This document shows, in pieces, positions 23,746 through 35,510 of a DNA stretch of 64,000 nucleotides. Under the pieces are notes generated by a model. It worked only from the letters and a program-made list of their open reading frames with translations, searched no databases and was not told the origin of the DNA. The DNA is taken from the NCBI GenBank assembly GCA_023846275.1, contig CM043875.1, positions 23,192,593 to 23,256,592 on the forward strand, given 5' to 3'. The first letter of the stretch is position 1, and the number at the start of each line of letters is the position of its first letter. This DNA comes from Vanilla planifolia. Lineage: Eukaryota; Streptophyta; Magnoliopsida; Asparagales; Orchidaceae. Both the position numbers and the translations under genes were made by a program.

Positions 23746-23989
23746 AATGAAAGTAAAAAAGAAAGAGAAGAAATCAATCATCAATTACTTAAAGATTAGA
23801 GATATCAAGATTCATATCTAAAGGAATTAATAATAAGAGATGTTAATCAAGGAATTAAGACTAGAGCTTCTATGAAAGAAATTAATCATAATATATTTGT
23901 GTCTTTCATAGAAACAATATTTATAGAAGATGCACTTAAGGATAATTATTGAGCAATGACTAAAAAATTAGATCAATTTAAGAGAAACA

Positions 23990-24830
23990 AAAAGTAGGAA
24001 TTAGTTTCTAGGCCTAGTGATGAACAAGTAATTGGAACCAAATGAGTACTAAAAAATAAATTAGATGAAAATAGAGTGATCATTAGAAACAAAACTAGAC
24101 TTGTTGCTAAGGGTTATAACCAAGTTGAAGGTGTAGATTTTGAGGAGTCATTTGCACCAGTAGCAAGATTAAAGGCATTAGACTTTTTTAGCATATTCTT
24201 GTCATAAAAATTTTAAATTATTTCAAATTGATGTAAAAAGAGCATTTTTAAATAGAATAATAGATGAAGATATGTATGTAGAACAACCCCCTAATTTTGA
24301 GACCCATGCACATAGTGATTATGTGTATAAACTTAAGAAGGAATTTTATGACCTTAAGCAAGCTCTCCATGCATGGTATCATAGATTAAGCAATTATCTA
24401 GTTGATAGTGGTTTTGGGAAAGGAAAAACAAATGCTATATTATTCTTAAAATCTTTAAGTGATCATTTATTGATTATATAAGTTTATGTTGATGAAATAA
24501 TTTTTGGAAGCACAAATGAAAATATGTGTAAAGAATTTAGTGACTTAATGACAAGAGAGTTTAAGATGAGTTTGATGGGTGAGATGAACTTTTTCTTAGG
24601 ATTATAAATTAAGTAATTAAAAGATGAGATTTTTATTTCTCAAACTAATTATTTACAAGAATTATTTAAATTTTTTCATTAAAATATGAAATATAGAAAG
24701 ATTCTAATAAATCAATCAATCCATTTAAACTTAGATAAAATTAGGAAACCCATTGATAAAAAACTTTATAGATGTTTTATTAGATCATTATTATAACTCA
24801 CTATAAATAGACCAGATATATTATTTAGTG
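23990..24830 (+). pseudogene. Copia-3 reverse transcriptase (broken)
   Basis: Motifs in order: [19 protein letters not shown] (24098-24160), [20 protein letters not shown] (about 24226-24258, first catalytic Asp intact), EDMYVEQPPNF, DLKQALHAWY, and VYVDEIIFG (about 24482-24508), where YVDD has become YVDE. A frameshift lies between FAPVAR and the palm block near 24185, and stops at 24479, 24605 and elsewhere. The sequence type agrees with the SIRE lineage. Confidence 0.88.
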
Positions 24831-25430
24831 TGAGCTTATGTGCAAGATTCCAATCAAATCTCAAGGAAAGCTATTTAAAAGTGATTAAATCAATCTTTAA
24901 ATATTTAAAAGGTACAATAAACTTAGGTTTATGGTACCCTGAAAATACTTTTTTATGTGATCTTATAGGTTACATAGATTCAAATTTTATAAGTTCTAGG
25001 GTAGATAAGAGAAATACCTCCAGTACATGTAAATTCATAGGAAATTATCTAATTTCATGGTCAAGCAAGAAGCAAAATTTCACAGCTCTATCAACCACAG
25101 AAGTCGAGTATGTAGTGGCTAGAAGTTGTGTTGCCCAAGTATTATGGTTAAGACAACAACTTCATGATTATAGTTTAGAACTCTTATATATTCCTATTCA
25201 AATTAATAATACTAGTGCCTTGGTCTTAGCAAAGCATCAAGTTCATCATTCTAAGACCAAGCACATTGATGTAAGGTACCATTTCATTACAAATCAAATA
25301 GCTAAGGTCTTAGTAGAATTTTAATATGTTCCTACCAAATAAGAATTGGTTGACATATTTACTAAGTCCCTCCTGATCGAACAATTTCAAATCATACGAC
25401 AATAATTAGGTGTAATAGAAATTATATAAC
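24830..25430 (+). pseudogene. Copia-3 RNase H (broken)
   Basis: The 164-codon frame 24830-25324 holds FKYLKGTINLGLWY, GYIDSNFISS (the family has DADWAG-type acidic residues, here Asp then Asn), STCKFIGNYLISWSSKKQ, ALSTTEVEYVVA and INNTSALVLAKHQVHHSKT. It is the longest nearly complete domain of Copia-3. Beyond the stop at 25322 the final VDIFTKSL motif is still legible (25351-25374). Confidence 0.9.
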
Positions 25431-25620
25431 TTATATGTCCCTTTTGATGATGTAAAAAGGGGAGAATAGTTATTATTTAGATAAGTGAAGGAGAGCATAT
25501 AATAAGGGGGAGCATGAAGTAAGGGAGAGCATATATATTTTATTTTTAACATCTTTTATCATTTCTTAAATATTTTTTTACTTTTATATTTCATCTAAAC
25601 TTTTATGTCTTAACATCATC

Positions 25621-25633
25621 AAAAGAGCGAGAT
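25621..25633 (+). promoter_or_regulatory. Copia-3 polypurine tract
   Basis: AAAAGAGCGAGAT abuts the 3' LTR; compared with Copia-4 (AAAAGGGAGAGAT at 49591-49603) it carries two changes. Confidence 0.7.
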
Positions 25634-27908
25634 TATTAGGTCACCATTGTGTTTGATGAGTAAAATCTTAAGTATTTAGTATGTTATTCTAATGGGCATG
25701 TTTAGTATAAATTAGGTATAATTTCTAATGAATAAGCCATGCACCTTAAAAGATGATAAATTAATGATCTTAAAAGTACCTTAGAGTATTCAATAAGTTC
25801 CAAGGATTGAAGACATGTGCAGCAAACTTTGATAAGTTTTTGAGAATGTTAACTTGTTAATTTTAAAGGCAATCTCATCAATCTCAAATCATATTCAATT
25901 ACCTCCTTGATTTAGCAAACAAATAGGATTCTATTTTTTATTCCATAATCTTTTTATTGGTTAAATTCTATCATTATTAAAAGTTTATATTAATTTGTTT
26001 GCCAAACCTTGATTAAATTAAAAAATTAATTCTATTAAATATTTAATAGTTAAAATAAAAAAGTTTTAGCCACATCCCAACTTATAAAGCTCTTAGTCAA
26101 GCAAGCCTGACCGAGTAAGCACTCGCAAGCCTCAGTTCAAGAAAATTGGGTAGAGCTCGTTCAGGCTGATAATGAATCATAAACCAAATTGTAGTAAGGC
26201 AATGGACCAAGCCAAGAAAACACTCAAAATTAATTATATTAAATCTTTAATAATTAAAGTAAAACATTTTCAACCACATCTTAACTTGCAAAGCTCTCGA
26301 GCCAGGCAAGCTTGACTGGGCAAGTAGTCGTAAGCCTTAAGTTAGGAAAATTAGGTCAAGCCTATTTGGGCTTACAACGAATATTGAACCAGATTAGAGT
26401 AAGGCAATGGATCGAGTTGGGTAGCACTCAAAATTATACGTATGGGACGACTCGTAAACTTGTATGTTACGAGTACACCTAGAGTATGAATTCCCAAGTG
26501 CATAAAGGGGGAGCCAACCTGATTTTAGATCAAATGCTATGTTCATGTGAATGCATATAAACTCCAAATACTCCTTTTTTAACAATATGGGATTAAAGCC
26601 TTGTCCCTGTCTGCATCCAAAATTGACAGTGCTCACCATCGTCCGATTGCATATTTTTACGATTGCACGATGGAAATCACTCTACCTTTAAATTGTGATC
26701 TTAATAGATCCAATCATTCATTTCTTGAGTCGATCAAACAGTTACTGTTTCATCAACTGTAACCGATTGATCCATTTGATAGTCTTGATCTCGTCTGGCT
26801 TCATTGGATGGTATCTTTATTTCTATCATTTGACATAATCTATCCTTGATCTGATGGCTCAGATCTCTCTTGTTTGCATCCTATAATCTAGATCTAATCT
26901 CAATTTTATCATTGTTAAATCAAATGATCCATATCTCATGCGACATGATCAGATGGCCAAGGTCAAATCCATCTTGATCAGACCATGTATAACTCATCCA
27001 CTTATTTAGCATTAGATCTCATGGTTGGTATTGCATTGAATTAGATGCAACAGTCCTAGTTCATCCCACTTAATGATTAATTACTTAGCCATTGCATTAG
27101 TCATTTCTAAAAATTATTTTAACAAACTTTCTAAGCTGTTTGCTTGTAGCTTTTCAAATAGCTTTCTACACTTTCTAATGGTTATAATAAAAAAATTTTC
27201 TATAAATACCTAACCATTGTAAATGGAAAATCTAATTAACATGAATCAATCTTTGAGATCTCAACAAAGCGTTGCTCCACATTTTATTGGTGTAAATTCT
27301 ACTGGCAGCAACTACTACTTTTTCTTCTCAAATCGCAAAGTTTTGCGGCTAAGCCTTGCACGTCTAATCTTTCAAATTCTTATTTCTTTTCTTGAATTGA
27401 AGCTCATTGTACCTTGTTACTTTAATTAACAAGTATATGAAGTTGTACAACTTTATTAAAATTTTTTTCGTTTTGTCGTTTCATTTTCTCCTAGGTTGGG
27501 CAGCCCAACATTTGCAAAAGCCTGAGTTCAGTTTGATCTTATAGAAAACCTAGTTGGGATTGAGCTCACAAAAGCCTAGGTTTTAATTAAACTTAGAAAA
27601 GTTAGTAGATTGGTGGTGAACTATAAGGAAAAATCTCAAGTTGTAACAGTCTGTTAGTAGTGTTTTTCTCAACCTCAGTTGGGGGTGGACGTAGGCTCTA
27701 ATTTGAACTAAACCACCTAAAAATTTTGGTGTCTCATTTCAATTTATATCTTTATTTTTCTTTACCATATTAAAGATAATATGTACATATAATCAAGTTT
27801 TTTTAAAAATATAAAATTATTTTTTAAGAAACAAAAATAATAAAAATTACTTTTAATTTCCTTAAATTACCTCGTTCTTGTGAGTCTTGCATACTAGATT
27901 TCACTTTA
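25634..27908 (+). repeat. Copia-3 3' LTR with 204-bp tandem duplication
   Basis: Homologous to 18486-20474. It contains two copies of a segment, 26026-26229 and 26230-26433, each starting TTAATT-TATTAAAT and ending in CACTCAAAA; the 5' LTR has one (18828-19020). The copies are well diverged, so the duplication is not recent. Ends with CACTTTA before the ATTCT duplication. TATAAATACC at 27201-27210 is the TATA-box candidate. Confidence 0.88.
26026..26433 (+). repeat. Diverged 204-bp tandem repeat, two copies
   Basis: Unit 1 26026-26229, unit 2 26230-26433; shared strings include CCACATC-AACTT, AAAGCTCT, AGTAAGGCAATGGA and CACTCAAAA. Confidence 0.85.
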
Positions 27909-28870
27909 ATTCTCTTAAAAATTTTTCTCATTTTCTTTCACTTTTTCATCAACTTATTTGATTAACCTAAATATGTCTCCCAATGTGTTGAGGTTTTAGT
28001 GCCTTAAGCAATTCTTTAATCACCTTAGCTTAAAGGTAAAACTTTTATACCAGTTTGATGAGCAAGAATTGCCCAATTTTCTTCTATTATTTTATAGAAA
28101 GTTGGATATGAAGTCTGTATTTTTTAAATTTGAATTACCTAGGACCATTTTGCTACTTCTTCAAGAAGTATAGAAGAAATGAGGCATAAATAGAGCTCAT
28201 TCTTATTAGATGCTAAACCTTAATAAGTGAAAAAACCCATCCACTCCCTATTTTTAAATAGCCTCTCCAGTCATTTCCAAACCCAAGTCCTTCTTATTCT
28301 ACCTACCTAAGTGAAAGGAGTTCCTATAAATGGATGTTTTATGAGCTTGCATGCATTAATATAATTGTTGAATTCTTGTGAGGCTTTTAAGGATGGAAAT
28401 GAGTTTCCCATGTATTCTTGAAGAAATCACAATAAAATCTTCCCTTACTAACAAATTTTGATTCATATTTTCATTAATGTAGCTTAGCTTCTTCCATAAT
28501 TCACATCTTTGAGCTTCATTGCATTTTGCATAAGTAAAAGAACAAAACAAATTAAAAATTGAGATCCAATTTCTTGAATCAATAGATGTAAATATTGATC
28601 TTCCCTTTAAATTTTTCTATTAATCAAACTATCATTCCACATAGCTTAGATTTTGTTTATTGAGTTACCCATGACAAACTTTAAGTTAAGAGAATTTTCT
28701 TGATCATTTAATTTACTGACACATGCATTAGTTCCAATAATACCACAAAAGATAATTTATGTTCCTTGATTAAACATTTAAGTCATGCCATTGATTTTCC
28801 ATTCACCATGTTTTTAATATGTCGTGATGGAATCGGGATAGCCATTGTTGATATTGATTTTGGATTTATG
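27909..28870 (-). pseudogene. LINE-1, 5' portion: endonuclease domain and linker (broken)
   Basis: This minus-strand stretch is the missing upstream part of LINE-1. The 64-codon frame 28550-28356 gives YAKCNEAQRCELWKKL, then an N-rich turn and REDFIVISS, which is the APE-type endonuclease pattern VYAxCxxxxRRxLWxxL...GDFNVIxS; the family's catalytic Gly-Asp-Phe-Asn is here EDFI. Downstream come FIGTPFTWVGRIRRTWVWK (about 28340-28260, normally GxxFTWxNxRxxxxxIxxRLDR) and a KALKPQHIGRHI-like linker (about 28005-27970). Upstream, near 28820-28740, LKCLIKEHKLSFVVLLEL fits the start of the domain. The left end joins 18485 across Copia-3. No ORF1 was found. Confidence 0.85.
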
Positions 28871-29417
28871 AAAGTTTACTATAAACTTACTTTGCTAAGA
28901 ACTTAATGAAACTTTACAAAGAATAGAGAAAAAAGAGAACTTCAATCCTAATACTATAAGAATAATGAAAAAAAGAAGAAAATAAGAAAGAAGAAAATAA
29001 AAGCTCTAGACAAGAAAAAAGAGTGATACATAAAGAGTTATGATCCTTGAATTAGACCTTTGAGAGGCCTTTATACAACTAACAAAGTGGTTGACATACG
29101 ATAAATGTTATTTGATACATAGAAATTTTATAATTGACATTCTATTATATGGTTACAATGATTTAATAACCTAAGACGTGTATGATTTTTATTAACATGA
29201 TAAAATCAGCTATAACTATATGGTAGAAACACCACTATTAATGCAAAAAAATTAATTATAGCTACTAATTAGAAGCACAACCACTATTGAAATGAAAAAA
29301 TTCATTATAATTACCAAAATTACTATTGTTATAGAAGTTATTATAATTATTAGGTAATGCTTGATAGCTTAAAGATGAAAAACTGTATCATATTAAAGAA
29401 CAATATTAAAAGTTAAG
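28871..29417. other. Unassigned AT-rich spacer
   Basis: Between the LINE-1 5' end and Gypsy-2. It includes an A/G-rich stretch at 28915-29020 and nothing recognisable. LINE-1 may start anywhere here. Confidence 0.4.
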
Positions 29418-30971
29418 TGCTATAGGATGATATGTTAAAACCTATCTTTGGCTCATAGATAATAGAGAAATATTAAAGTTCAAATATATCCATACAATGG
29501 CCTATCAAAGATTTTAAGGTTTAGAATTGAGAATCCTAAGATCATCGAGCAAGTAAAAACTTTTTTAAAAGCTAAAGACTTGGAAAATTCTTTAACATGA
29601 GGGATCTCAATTTAAAGGGTAAGTGATTTAACAATCTTCACCCAATATACTTAAGTTGGTGGTGAAGTGATAAGTATGCAAATTGAGTTCATAGAATACA
29701 AATAAAGAAATTCACATGTTCACTTACACAAACTTAAGAATTAGATGCAATGATTAATCCCTCTAGAAGGTAAAATAAATAGTAGTTTTAAACATTTTCT
29801 TGGTGATTTACACTTTTTTTATTTTGTGGACACTAGATAATGGGTCAAGATCTGTCATTTTGAGCCTCTCACTAGGCTTCCCAAGGCACCTTCAAAATTA
29901 TATTGTTAGATTGATCTCACATGACATGCTCGTATCAAACACACTTTATGATAATATTTCATTACTTCATTTAAAATTTAATTACTTATAACTTGGTGAG
30001 CATCCTTATTTATAGAAACTTAAAAGCACGATAATAGTTTGCTAAGTTTAAGAGTACAAAATGATACTTTGGAATACTAAAAAAATATTTTAGAATTCTA
30101 TAGTCATTTAAGATTTCCAAAAGTCACCACAAAATTTAAAAATAATATCTTTTGAATTCTACCCAAAAAGGCTTTGAAATTATACAAAATTAAATACAAT
30201 AAGCAATTCTTAAATGGTGTCTACTTTTTAGGCAATGGCTTGACAACTAACGAGGTGATAGACAGTGACATTGAGTCAACTTAGGCAGAGAAGCATGCCA
30301 ATAGCTTGGATATGACACATAGGTTAATGTAGATTAGCACAGGTTTTGATATTTAGAATAAGTCAATATGATTTGATAAGTCAACATTAGTACATAAATC
30401 TGTCATGTTGACATAGATTAGAGTGGATCAAAAAGGTTTGACATAGGTTGATGGGTCAGTGCAGATATAATAGAACTACTAGTAACATGAGTGGTGCTAG
30501 TAGAGTGAGTCCCATAAGTTAGCATGGGTTGAATTAGTGAATGGGTCTCTTTGGCAAGCGATGCAGGTTAATTTACTTGGTAAGCTATGCATGATAGAGT
30601 GATGGTGGATGGTGAATAGTGGTAGAACAAACCAAAAGTTTAATTTTAAGCCATGGTTTTACAAAATTTTGCATTAGAGAAACTACAACACTATTGTAGG
30701 AATGCCCCAAACTAAATTTAAAGTTATAAACATTTAAAAAGCTTCCAATAACTCAAAAACTATAGATACAAATAACTTGATGAAATAATGGAAAAATAAA
30801 ATGAAATATTTGATAAACAAAAGGTTGGTTGTAATTGACCCCCACATTGATAATAATAATGGAGACTAATGAAAATACATGAACCAATCCTGGCATGACA
30901 TCAAGTCCAAATTAGATTAATTATGCTTGTAAGTAAAACCTTTACAAGATGTATAAGACACTACTACATCA
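29418..30971 (-). repeat. Gypsy-2 3' LTR
   Basis: Plus-strand ends TGCTATAGGATGATATG (29418) and ACTACTACATCA (30971); 1554 bp. It aligns with 34000-35510 from 'GATGATATGTTAAAA' and 'TTTGGCTCATAGA' at the left to 'ACTAATRARAAA' blocks at the right. Confidence 0.85.
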
Positions 30972-30983
30972 TCCTCCTTAAAG
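30972..30983 (-). promoter_or_regulatory. Gypsy-2 polypurine tract
   Basis: CTTTAAGGAGGA on the minus strand, directly before the TGATGTAG start of the 3' LTR. Confidence 0.7.
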
Positions 30984-31083
30984 TGAGAAAGTGATCAACT
31001 TTATGAAGCTAGAGTGAAATCACTAATATTGCTTTGAAAACTTTAGGTTTAGGTGGTGAAGCTCCTCAAAACACCGAGTGTCA

Positions 31084-31730
31084 TTAAAAGTGGACTTCTA
31101 AGATTTCCTCCACTACTAGAAATCTTTGTTGTGCTTGATTTTGTGTGAAAGTTTTTTTATCATTTAAGATTTCCTCCACTAGAGCTCTCATCTCACTATA
31201 TGAGGTTGAAGGTATTGGTGGGATTAGCTCACTTAGTAATGATGGTGAAGGCTCAAATGGCTTATTAGGTATTGATTGTAATTTCCCATAAGGTATGATA
31301 TCCCAAATATTAAATGTAGCATTGATTTTACAATCTTGGAGTAAATTCAAAACATACACATTTATATCTACTTTCTTCACAATTTTAAATGGTTCAACAC
31401 CACGAGCTTGTAATTTCTTTAGGGTTCTCAACAAAAATCTCTCAAACCTAATATAGATCATCACATAATCACCCTTGGTAAATTCTTTGGGATTGCTTAT
31501 GAGCATTTGTTGGTTATTCATATATTTTATTACTTAAGTTAATTTGTTTAGTAATATGTTTGTATAATGTTGAAATATAATGAGAAAAAGACTCAACAAA
31601 CTTAGAACTGTAGAAATCATAAGATAAGGGAAACAAATCAACAAGACTCTATTCCTAAATTTTTTTAAAAAGACTTTAACTCATTGTTCAATTAATAAAT
31701 TATTGTAAGCAAAGTCAATATGTGGTAATA
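31084..31730 (-). pseudogene. Gypsy-2 integrase C-terminus
   Basis: The 145-codon minus-strand frame 31521-31084 carries FTKGDYVMIYIRFERF, then KKLQARGVEPFKI and DVNVYVLNL-like and NATFNIWDIIPY segments. This is the plant gypsy integrase tail, GDYVMVRxRPERxPxGTxKKLxARGxGPFKI...STFNxxDxxxY, which carries the GPF-type motif. Upstream (31730-31530) DFAYNNLL and ADSF-like readings fit the region just before it. It ends in a Glu/Gln-rich acidic tail. The catalytic core is not seen. Confidence 0.88.
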
Positions 31731-32149
31731 AAAGATCCAAGTTGAGACATGTTTCACTACTAAGTTATGAAAAAAGATTTCTAAGCTTTGATTGACTACT
31801 TTTGTTTGTTGATTTGGGGATGATAATTGATGAAAGTTTAAGTTTTACAAAAGCTTATTGAATTAATTGGTAATGCCGTAGTGAGGTGCGATGAACTAGA
31901 TCTATGATATGCTAAATATCTCTAAAAGGTGAGAGCATGTCTGGCAAGACAATAGGCAATACATTCATAAATTATTTCAACAAAGGTTGGATTATACGTG
32001 GTGAGGTGGGTGCATTAGTACTAGTTTTTCTAATTATCACGAACTAGATGGTTTTATCACTAGCTATATCCTTCTCAATCTTGGTTAGTGAAATGATACT
32101 AAGTAATTTTACTTTTCCCTTACTTTTCTCTTTTAGAGTATTTTGGTTA

Positions 32150-32600
32150 AAAATTTTCTTAAAGGGAGGTGTAGGGTATATATAGCATGTGCTTCATTCC
32201 TTCATATCAAAAGTATATGTATTGGCTCTTCTATTTAAGGTAGTATCTCGATCATATAACCATGGCCTTTCTAAGACAAGGCTACCTATCCACATTGAAA
32301 TAACATCATACCATAATTCCTCAAAATATTGACCAAACCTTAAAGGAACATGGCAGCTTTGTTATATGAAAATTGAGGTTTTATCGATCTAATATACGGT
32401 GTATGGGTAGGGAAGGTATGAGAATTAAAATTATTCTTTTAGTAGCATTCTATATAATGACATCGATACGACTACTACTATCTATAATGATCTTATAAGG
32501 TTGTTCTTTAATTCTAATAAAAATATATCTCATAATAGTCATAAGTGGTTCGATATAGTAAAGACTTTTTCTTAGTGTTTATAATTCTTTATCAGCCTCC
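32150..32600 (-). pseudogene. Gypsy-2 protease region (broken)
   Basis: On the minus strand, a KIIIDSSSRIDVI reading (about 32500-32460, normally IDxGSxxN, the active-site block) is followed by DVISMWIGSLVLERPWLYDR and an NTYTF segment (about 32310-32210), which is the well-conserved C-terminal part of plant gypsy proteases (ILLGRPWxxD). Stops and frame changes occur. It lies directly after gag as expected. Confidence 0.7.
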
Positions 32601-32649
32601 TCTTCTAGCTATATAATCACCTTTTCCTTAACTTTAGAATTTTCTTCTG

Positions 32650-33530
32650 CTTCTTTTGTCTATGTGTAGGTCTCTTTGGACACTAGGTTGCAACATGACC
32701 GCTCTCATAAAATGGTAACACTCCACTTTGAAACTAATAAATGATTTGTTTTAGGGTTAGATTTGATAATTTAGTGGTATAGGTGGAGGGACATGGCTTT
32801 CTTGTGGAGTAGAAGAAGTAGAAATGGTGGAAGTAGTGGTGTTAGTCTAAGGACAAGAAGTGGTCAAAAGAACCTTAATCTTTTAGGTAATCAATCATCT
32901 AAATCTTTCCATATCATGAGTCACTTTATATGTTTTTTCTAAACTTATAACATTTCTTAGGTATAACTTAGCTTGAACAAACTTACAGAATCCAAACATT
33001 CTTTGAACCTCATAGACCTTGGGATAAACATTAAGTTAGATAATCTCTATCCACACATTATATTTTGGATTGATGAAATCTCAAAAGTTTTTAAATCTTG
33101 GGATTTAAATTATCATTTATGTAAATATTTATTAAATAAATGAAGGTATATATTTAGCTCATAGTCAAATCTTGAGTTCTTCTTATGATAATGGCAATGC
33201 TTGATCTTCATCAAGATATCATTTTTTTAATATGTGAATAAATAACATAACATAACATGTGGTGTAAGCCTAGTTTTAACAAATTGTTGCTTTTGATACT
33301 CATTAAGATCATATCAATCAAAATAAAGCTTCATTCTCATTTCCCAACCTTGATAAACTCAAGGATATAAACTTTCATAAAATGTTAGATTAACTATGAA
33401 ACCTTAACAATCATTATCCCTTCCATGTCTTCTATCATAGGCATGTGGAGTAACTTGATGTTTAGGTCGATGCTCCAATTGGTTGGTTCATTTTTAGAGG
33501 ACATTTCCTCTACTTTAAAGTCACTAGTCA
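32650..33530 (-). pseudogene. Gypsy-2 gag (broken)
   Basis: On the minus strand, FYESLYPWVYQGWEMRMKL and YDLNEYQKQQF (about 33390-33310) match the plant gypsy Gag core (FxGxxxPxxYxxWxxxxExxFxxxxxxxxxKxxF). Downstream a Ser/Thr/Pro-rich stretch (about 32880-32800) precedes a CCHC knuckle at 32722-32680: Cys-Tyr-His-Phe...ESGHVAT...CP, with one base shift inside and a stop before the last cysteine. Order and strand agree with the protease that follows. Confidence 0.72.
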
Positions 33531-33984
33531 CATACCTACTTGATTTATGCGTTTCATCTGATTTATTATCTCTATATTATTCCAATTAGTTTTATGCATA
33601 TTTCTAAGGTTACTCTAGCTCTTATATTGAATGAGTTAGTTCTAGAATTTTATATTGCATTATTGGGTCAATTGGTGGATATGTTGGTTGAGAATTGAAC
33701 ATTTATATTGTTTTTTAGATTTAGTGGCAATAAAAACTTGTGTTGAAAACAAAATTCTCAATTCGATTCATAAAGAAAAAAACAAATTTTAAAATGCAAT
33801 AACAAGGGAACAAAAAAATATATAAATGTTAAAATAAGATTTGTTTGTTTAATTAATTGTTTTGTTTTATTTTTTATTTTTTATTTTATTAATAACTTTT
33901 AACAATAAACAACAAATGCATAAAATTAAAAGATACATGTTTAATGATAAATTAAAAATCATGTAAATTCCTAAAGCTAATCCT

Positions 33985-33996
33985 ACTCTGATATTA
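33985..33996 (-). other. Gypsy-2 primer-binding site (initiator tRNA-Met)
   Basis: Plus strand ACTCTGATATTA, i.e. the reverse complement of the tRNA-iMet site with three C-to-T-like changes, three bases from the LTR. Confidence 0.7.
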
Positions 33997-33999
33997 AGT

Positions 34000-35510
34000 T
34001 GATACAAGATGATATGTTAAAATCTATATTTGGCTCATAGACAAGTGAGAAATACTTAGGTTTAAGTAATATATCAATATAAGGGCATACCCAAGGTGCT
34101 ATAAGTTTAGAATAAAAAATCCAAGGATCATTAGATAGGTAAGAACTCCTCAAAATTTAAGAACTTAAACAAATCTTTAACATAATGGATCTAAATTTAA
34201 AGGTGATTGTTAACAACCCACACCCAATGTACTCAAATTGGTGGTGAAGCGGCAAGGTATATATGAAAAGAGTTCTCATAATACAAACAAAGAAATTTAC
34301 ATATTCACTAAGATAATCTAGATAATTAGATGTGATGATTAATCCTTACAAAAGATGAAATAAAGAATAATAAGATTAAAATACTTTCTTAGAGATTTGA
34401 TATTTTTTTATTTTATAGACATAAGATAATGGGTTGGGATCTCCCCTTTTAAGCCTCTTACTCATCTTTTTAAGACACTTTTGAAATCACATTATTAGAT
34501 TGATCACACACGACACCCTCAAAGCAAGCTTAGTGGTAATATTTTATTATTTCATTCAAAATTTTGTTACTTATAATATAGTGAGTATCCTTATTTATGA
34601 AGATCTCAATAATATAATAATAATAATTTACTAAGCTTAAGAATATAAAATGATACTTAAAAATATTGGTCATTGTATTTTGGAATTATAAGTCATTTAA
34701 GAATTCAAAAAGTCACCACAAAATTTAAAAATTATACTTCGAATTTTATCCAAAAATACTTTAAAAAGTTAAAAATTTAAGTGCAATAAGCAGTTTTAAA
34801 ACAACCTATGAATTTCAAGTGCTGGTCTGACGAGCTTCATGATTAAGGTAGTACAGTGGAGACGCACGACAATGCCTTAGGTTTGGTTTATGGGTGGGCA
34901 CGAGTCTACCTGTCATGAGTTCTTGGGATGGTTTTGGTCAATAGTATTCAAACCAAGTCAATGCCATTTGAAAGGTTGATGTGGGTTTGTTGAATTGCTA
35001 GATTAGTGTGGGTCTAAGTGGATCAACAATGGTCAACACAGATCAAGAAAGCAACACATGTCAACATAGGCTAAGTTTATAGAATGGGTTGCATTGGTTA
35101 ATTAGCTAAGTGGGCTAACTATGGCAAAGAAAATGTGGTATGAAGTAATGGATGGTATCCAGTAGTAAAATAATCCAAAAGCCTTAATTTTAAACTATTT
35201 TCAACCAAATTTTACACCAAAAAACCTATAAGACTACTATAAAGATGTTTCAAACTAAATTTAAAGTTAGAAATATCTAAAAAGCTACCAGCTAACCTTC
35301 CAAATACTCAAAATAAAGTGTAGATGCAAATACCTTAATGAATTGATGGAAAAATAAACTAAAATATTTGATAAACAATGGATTAGGTGTAATCAACTCT
35401 TACAACTACAATGATAATGTAGACTAATAAGAAATAAAGCTAATCTTAATATGGCTTGGAGTTAGAATAAGATTAGTAAATCTTCAAGTGAAATCTCTGT
35501 GTGAATTGAG
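34000..35510 (-). repeat. Gypsy-2 5' LTR
   Basis: Begins TGATACAAGATGATATG on the plus strand and aligns with 29418-30971. The outer end (about 35490-35510) has diverged or is truncated; the ACTACATCA end is not recognisable, and no target duplication could be confirmed. Confidence 0.78.

Larger units (their letters stand above)
18486..27908 (+). mobile_element. Copia-3: Maximus/SIRE-like copia element, nested in LINE-1
   Basis: A complete-length but decayed element: 5' LTR 18486-20474, primer site 20477-20488, gag, protease, integrase, RT and RNase H (about 20690-25430), polypurine tract 25621-25633, 3' LTR 25634-27908. Long LTRs of about 2 kb, two spaced CCHC knuckles and the gag sequence type indicate the Maximus/SIRE lineage. 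ATTCT is found immediately before (18481-18485) and after (27909-27913), a 5-bp target duplication inside LINE-1. The LTRs differ at many sites and by a 204-bp duplication, so the insertion is old. No env-like ORF is visible between RNase H and the 3' LTR. Confidence 0.9.
29418..35510 (-). mobile_element. Gypsy-2: Ty3/gypsy element with central pol deleted
   Basis: On the minus strand: 5' LTR (about 35510-34000), primer site, gag, protease, integrase C-terminus, polypurine tract, 3' LTR (30971-29418). Only about 3 kb lies between the LTRs and no RT or RNase H motif is visible, so the core of pol has been lost. The LTRs are collinear but strongly diverged, so the element is old. Gypsy-1 belongs to the same family by its LTR. 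Confidence 0.88.

Noticed and set aside
18486..27908. An env-like ORF in Copia-3, as in some SIRE elements
   Set aside because: The stretch between RNase H and the 3' LTR is only about 200 bases and has no open frame.
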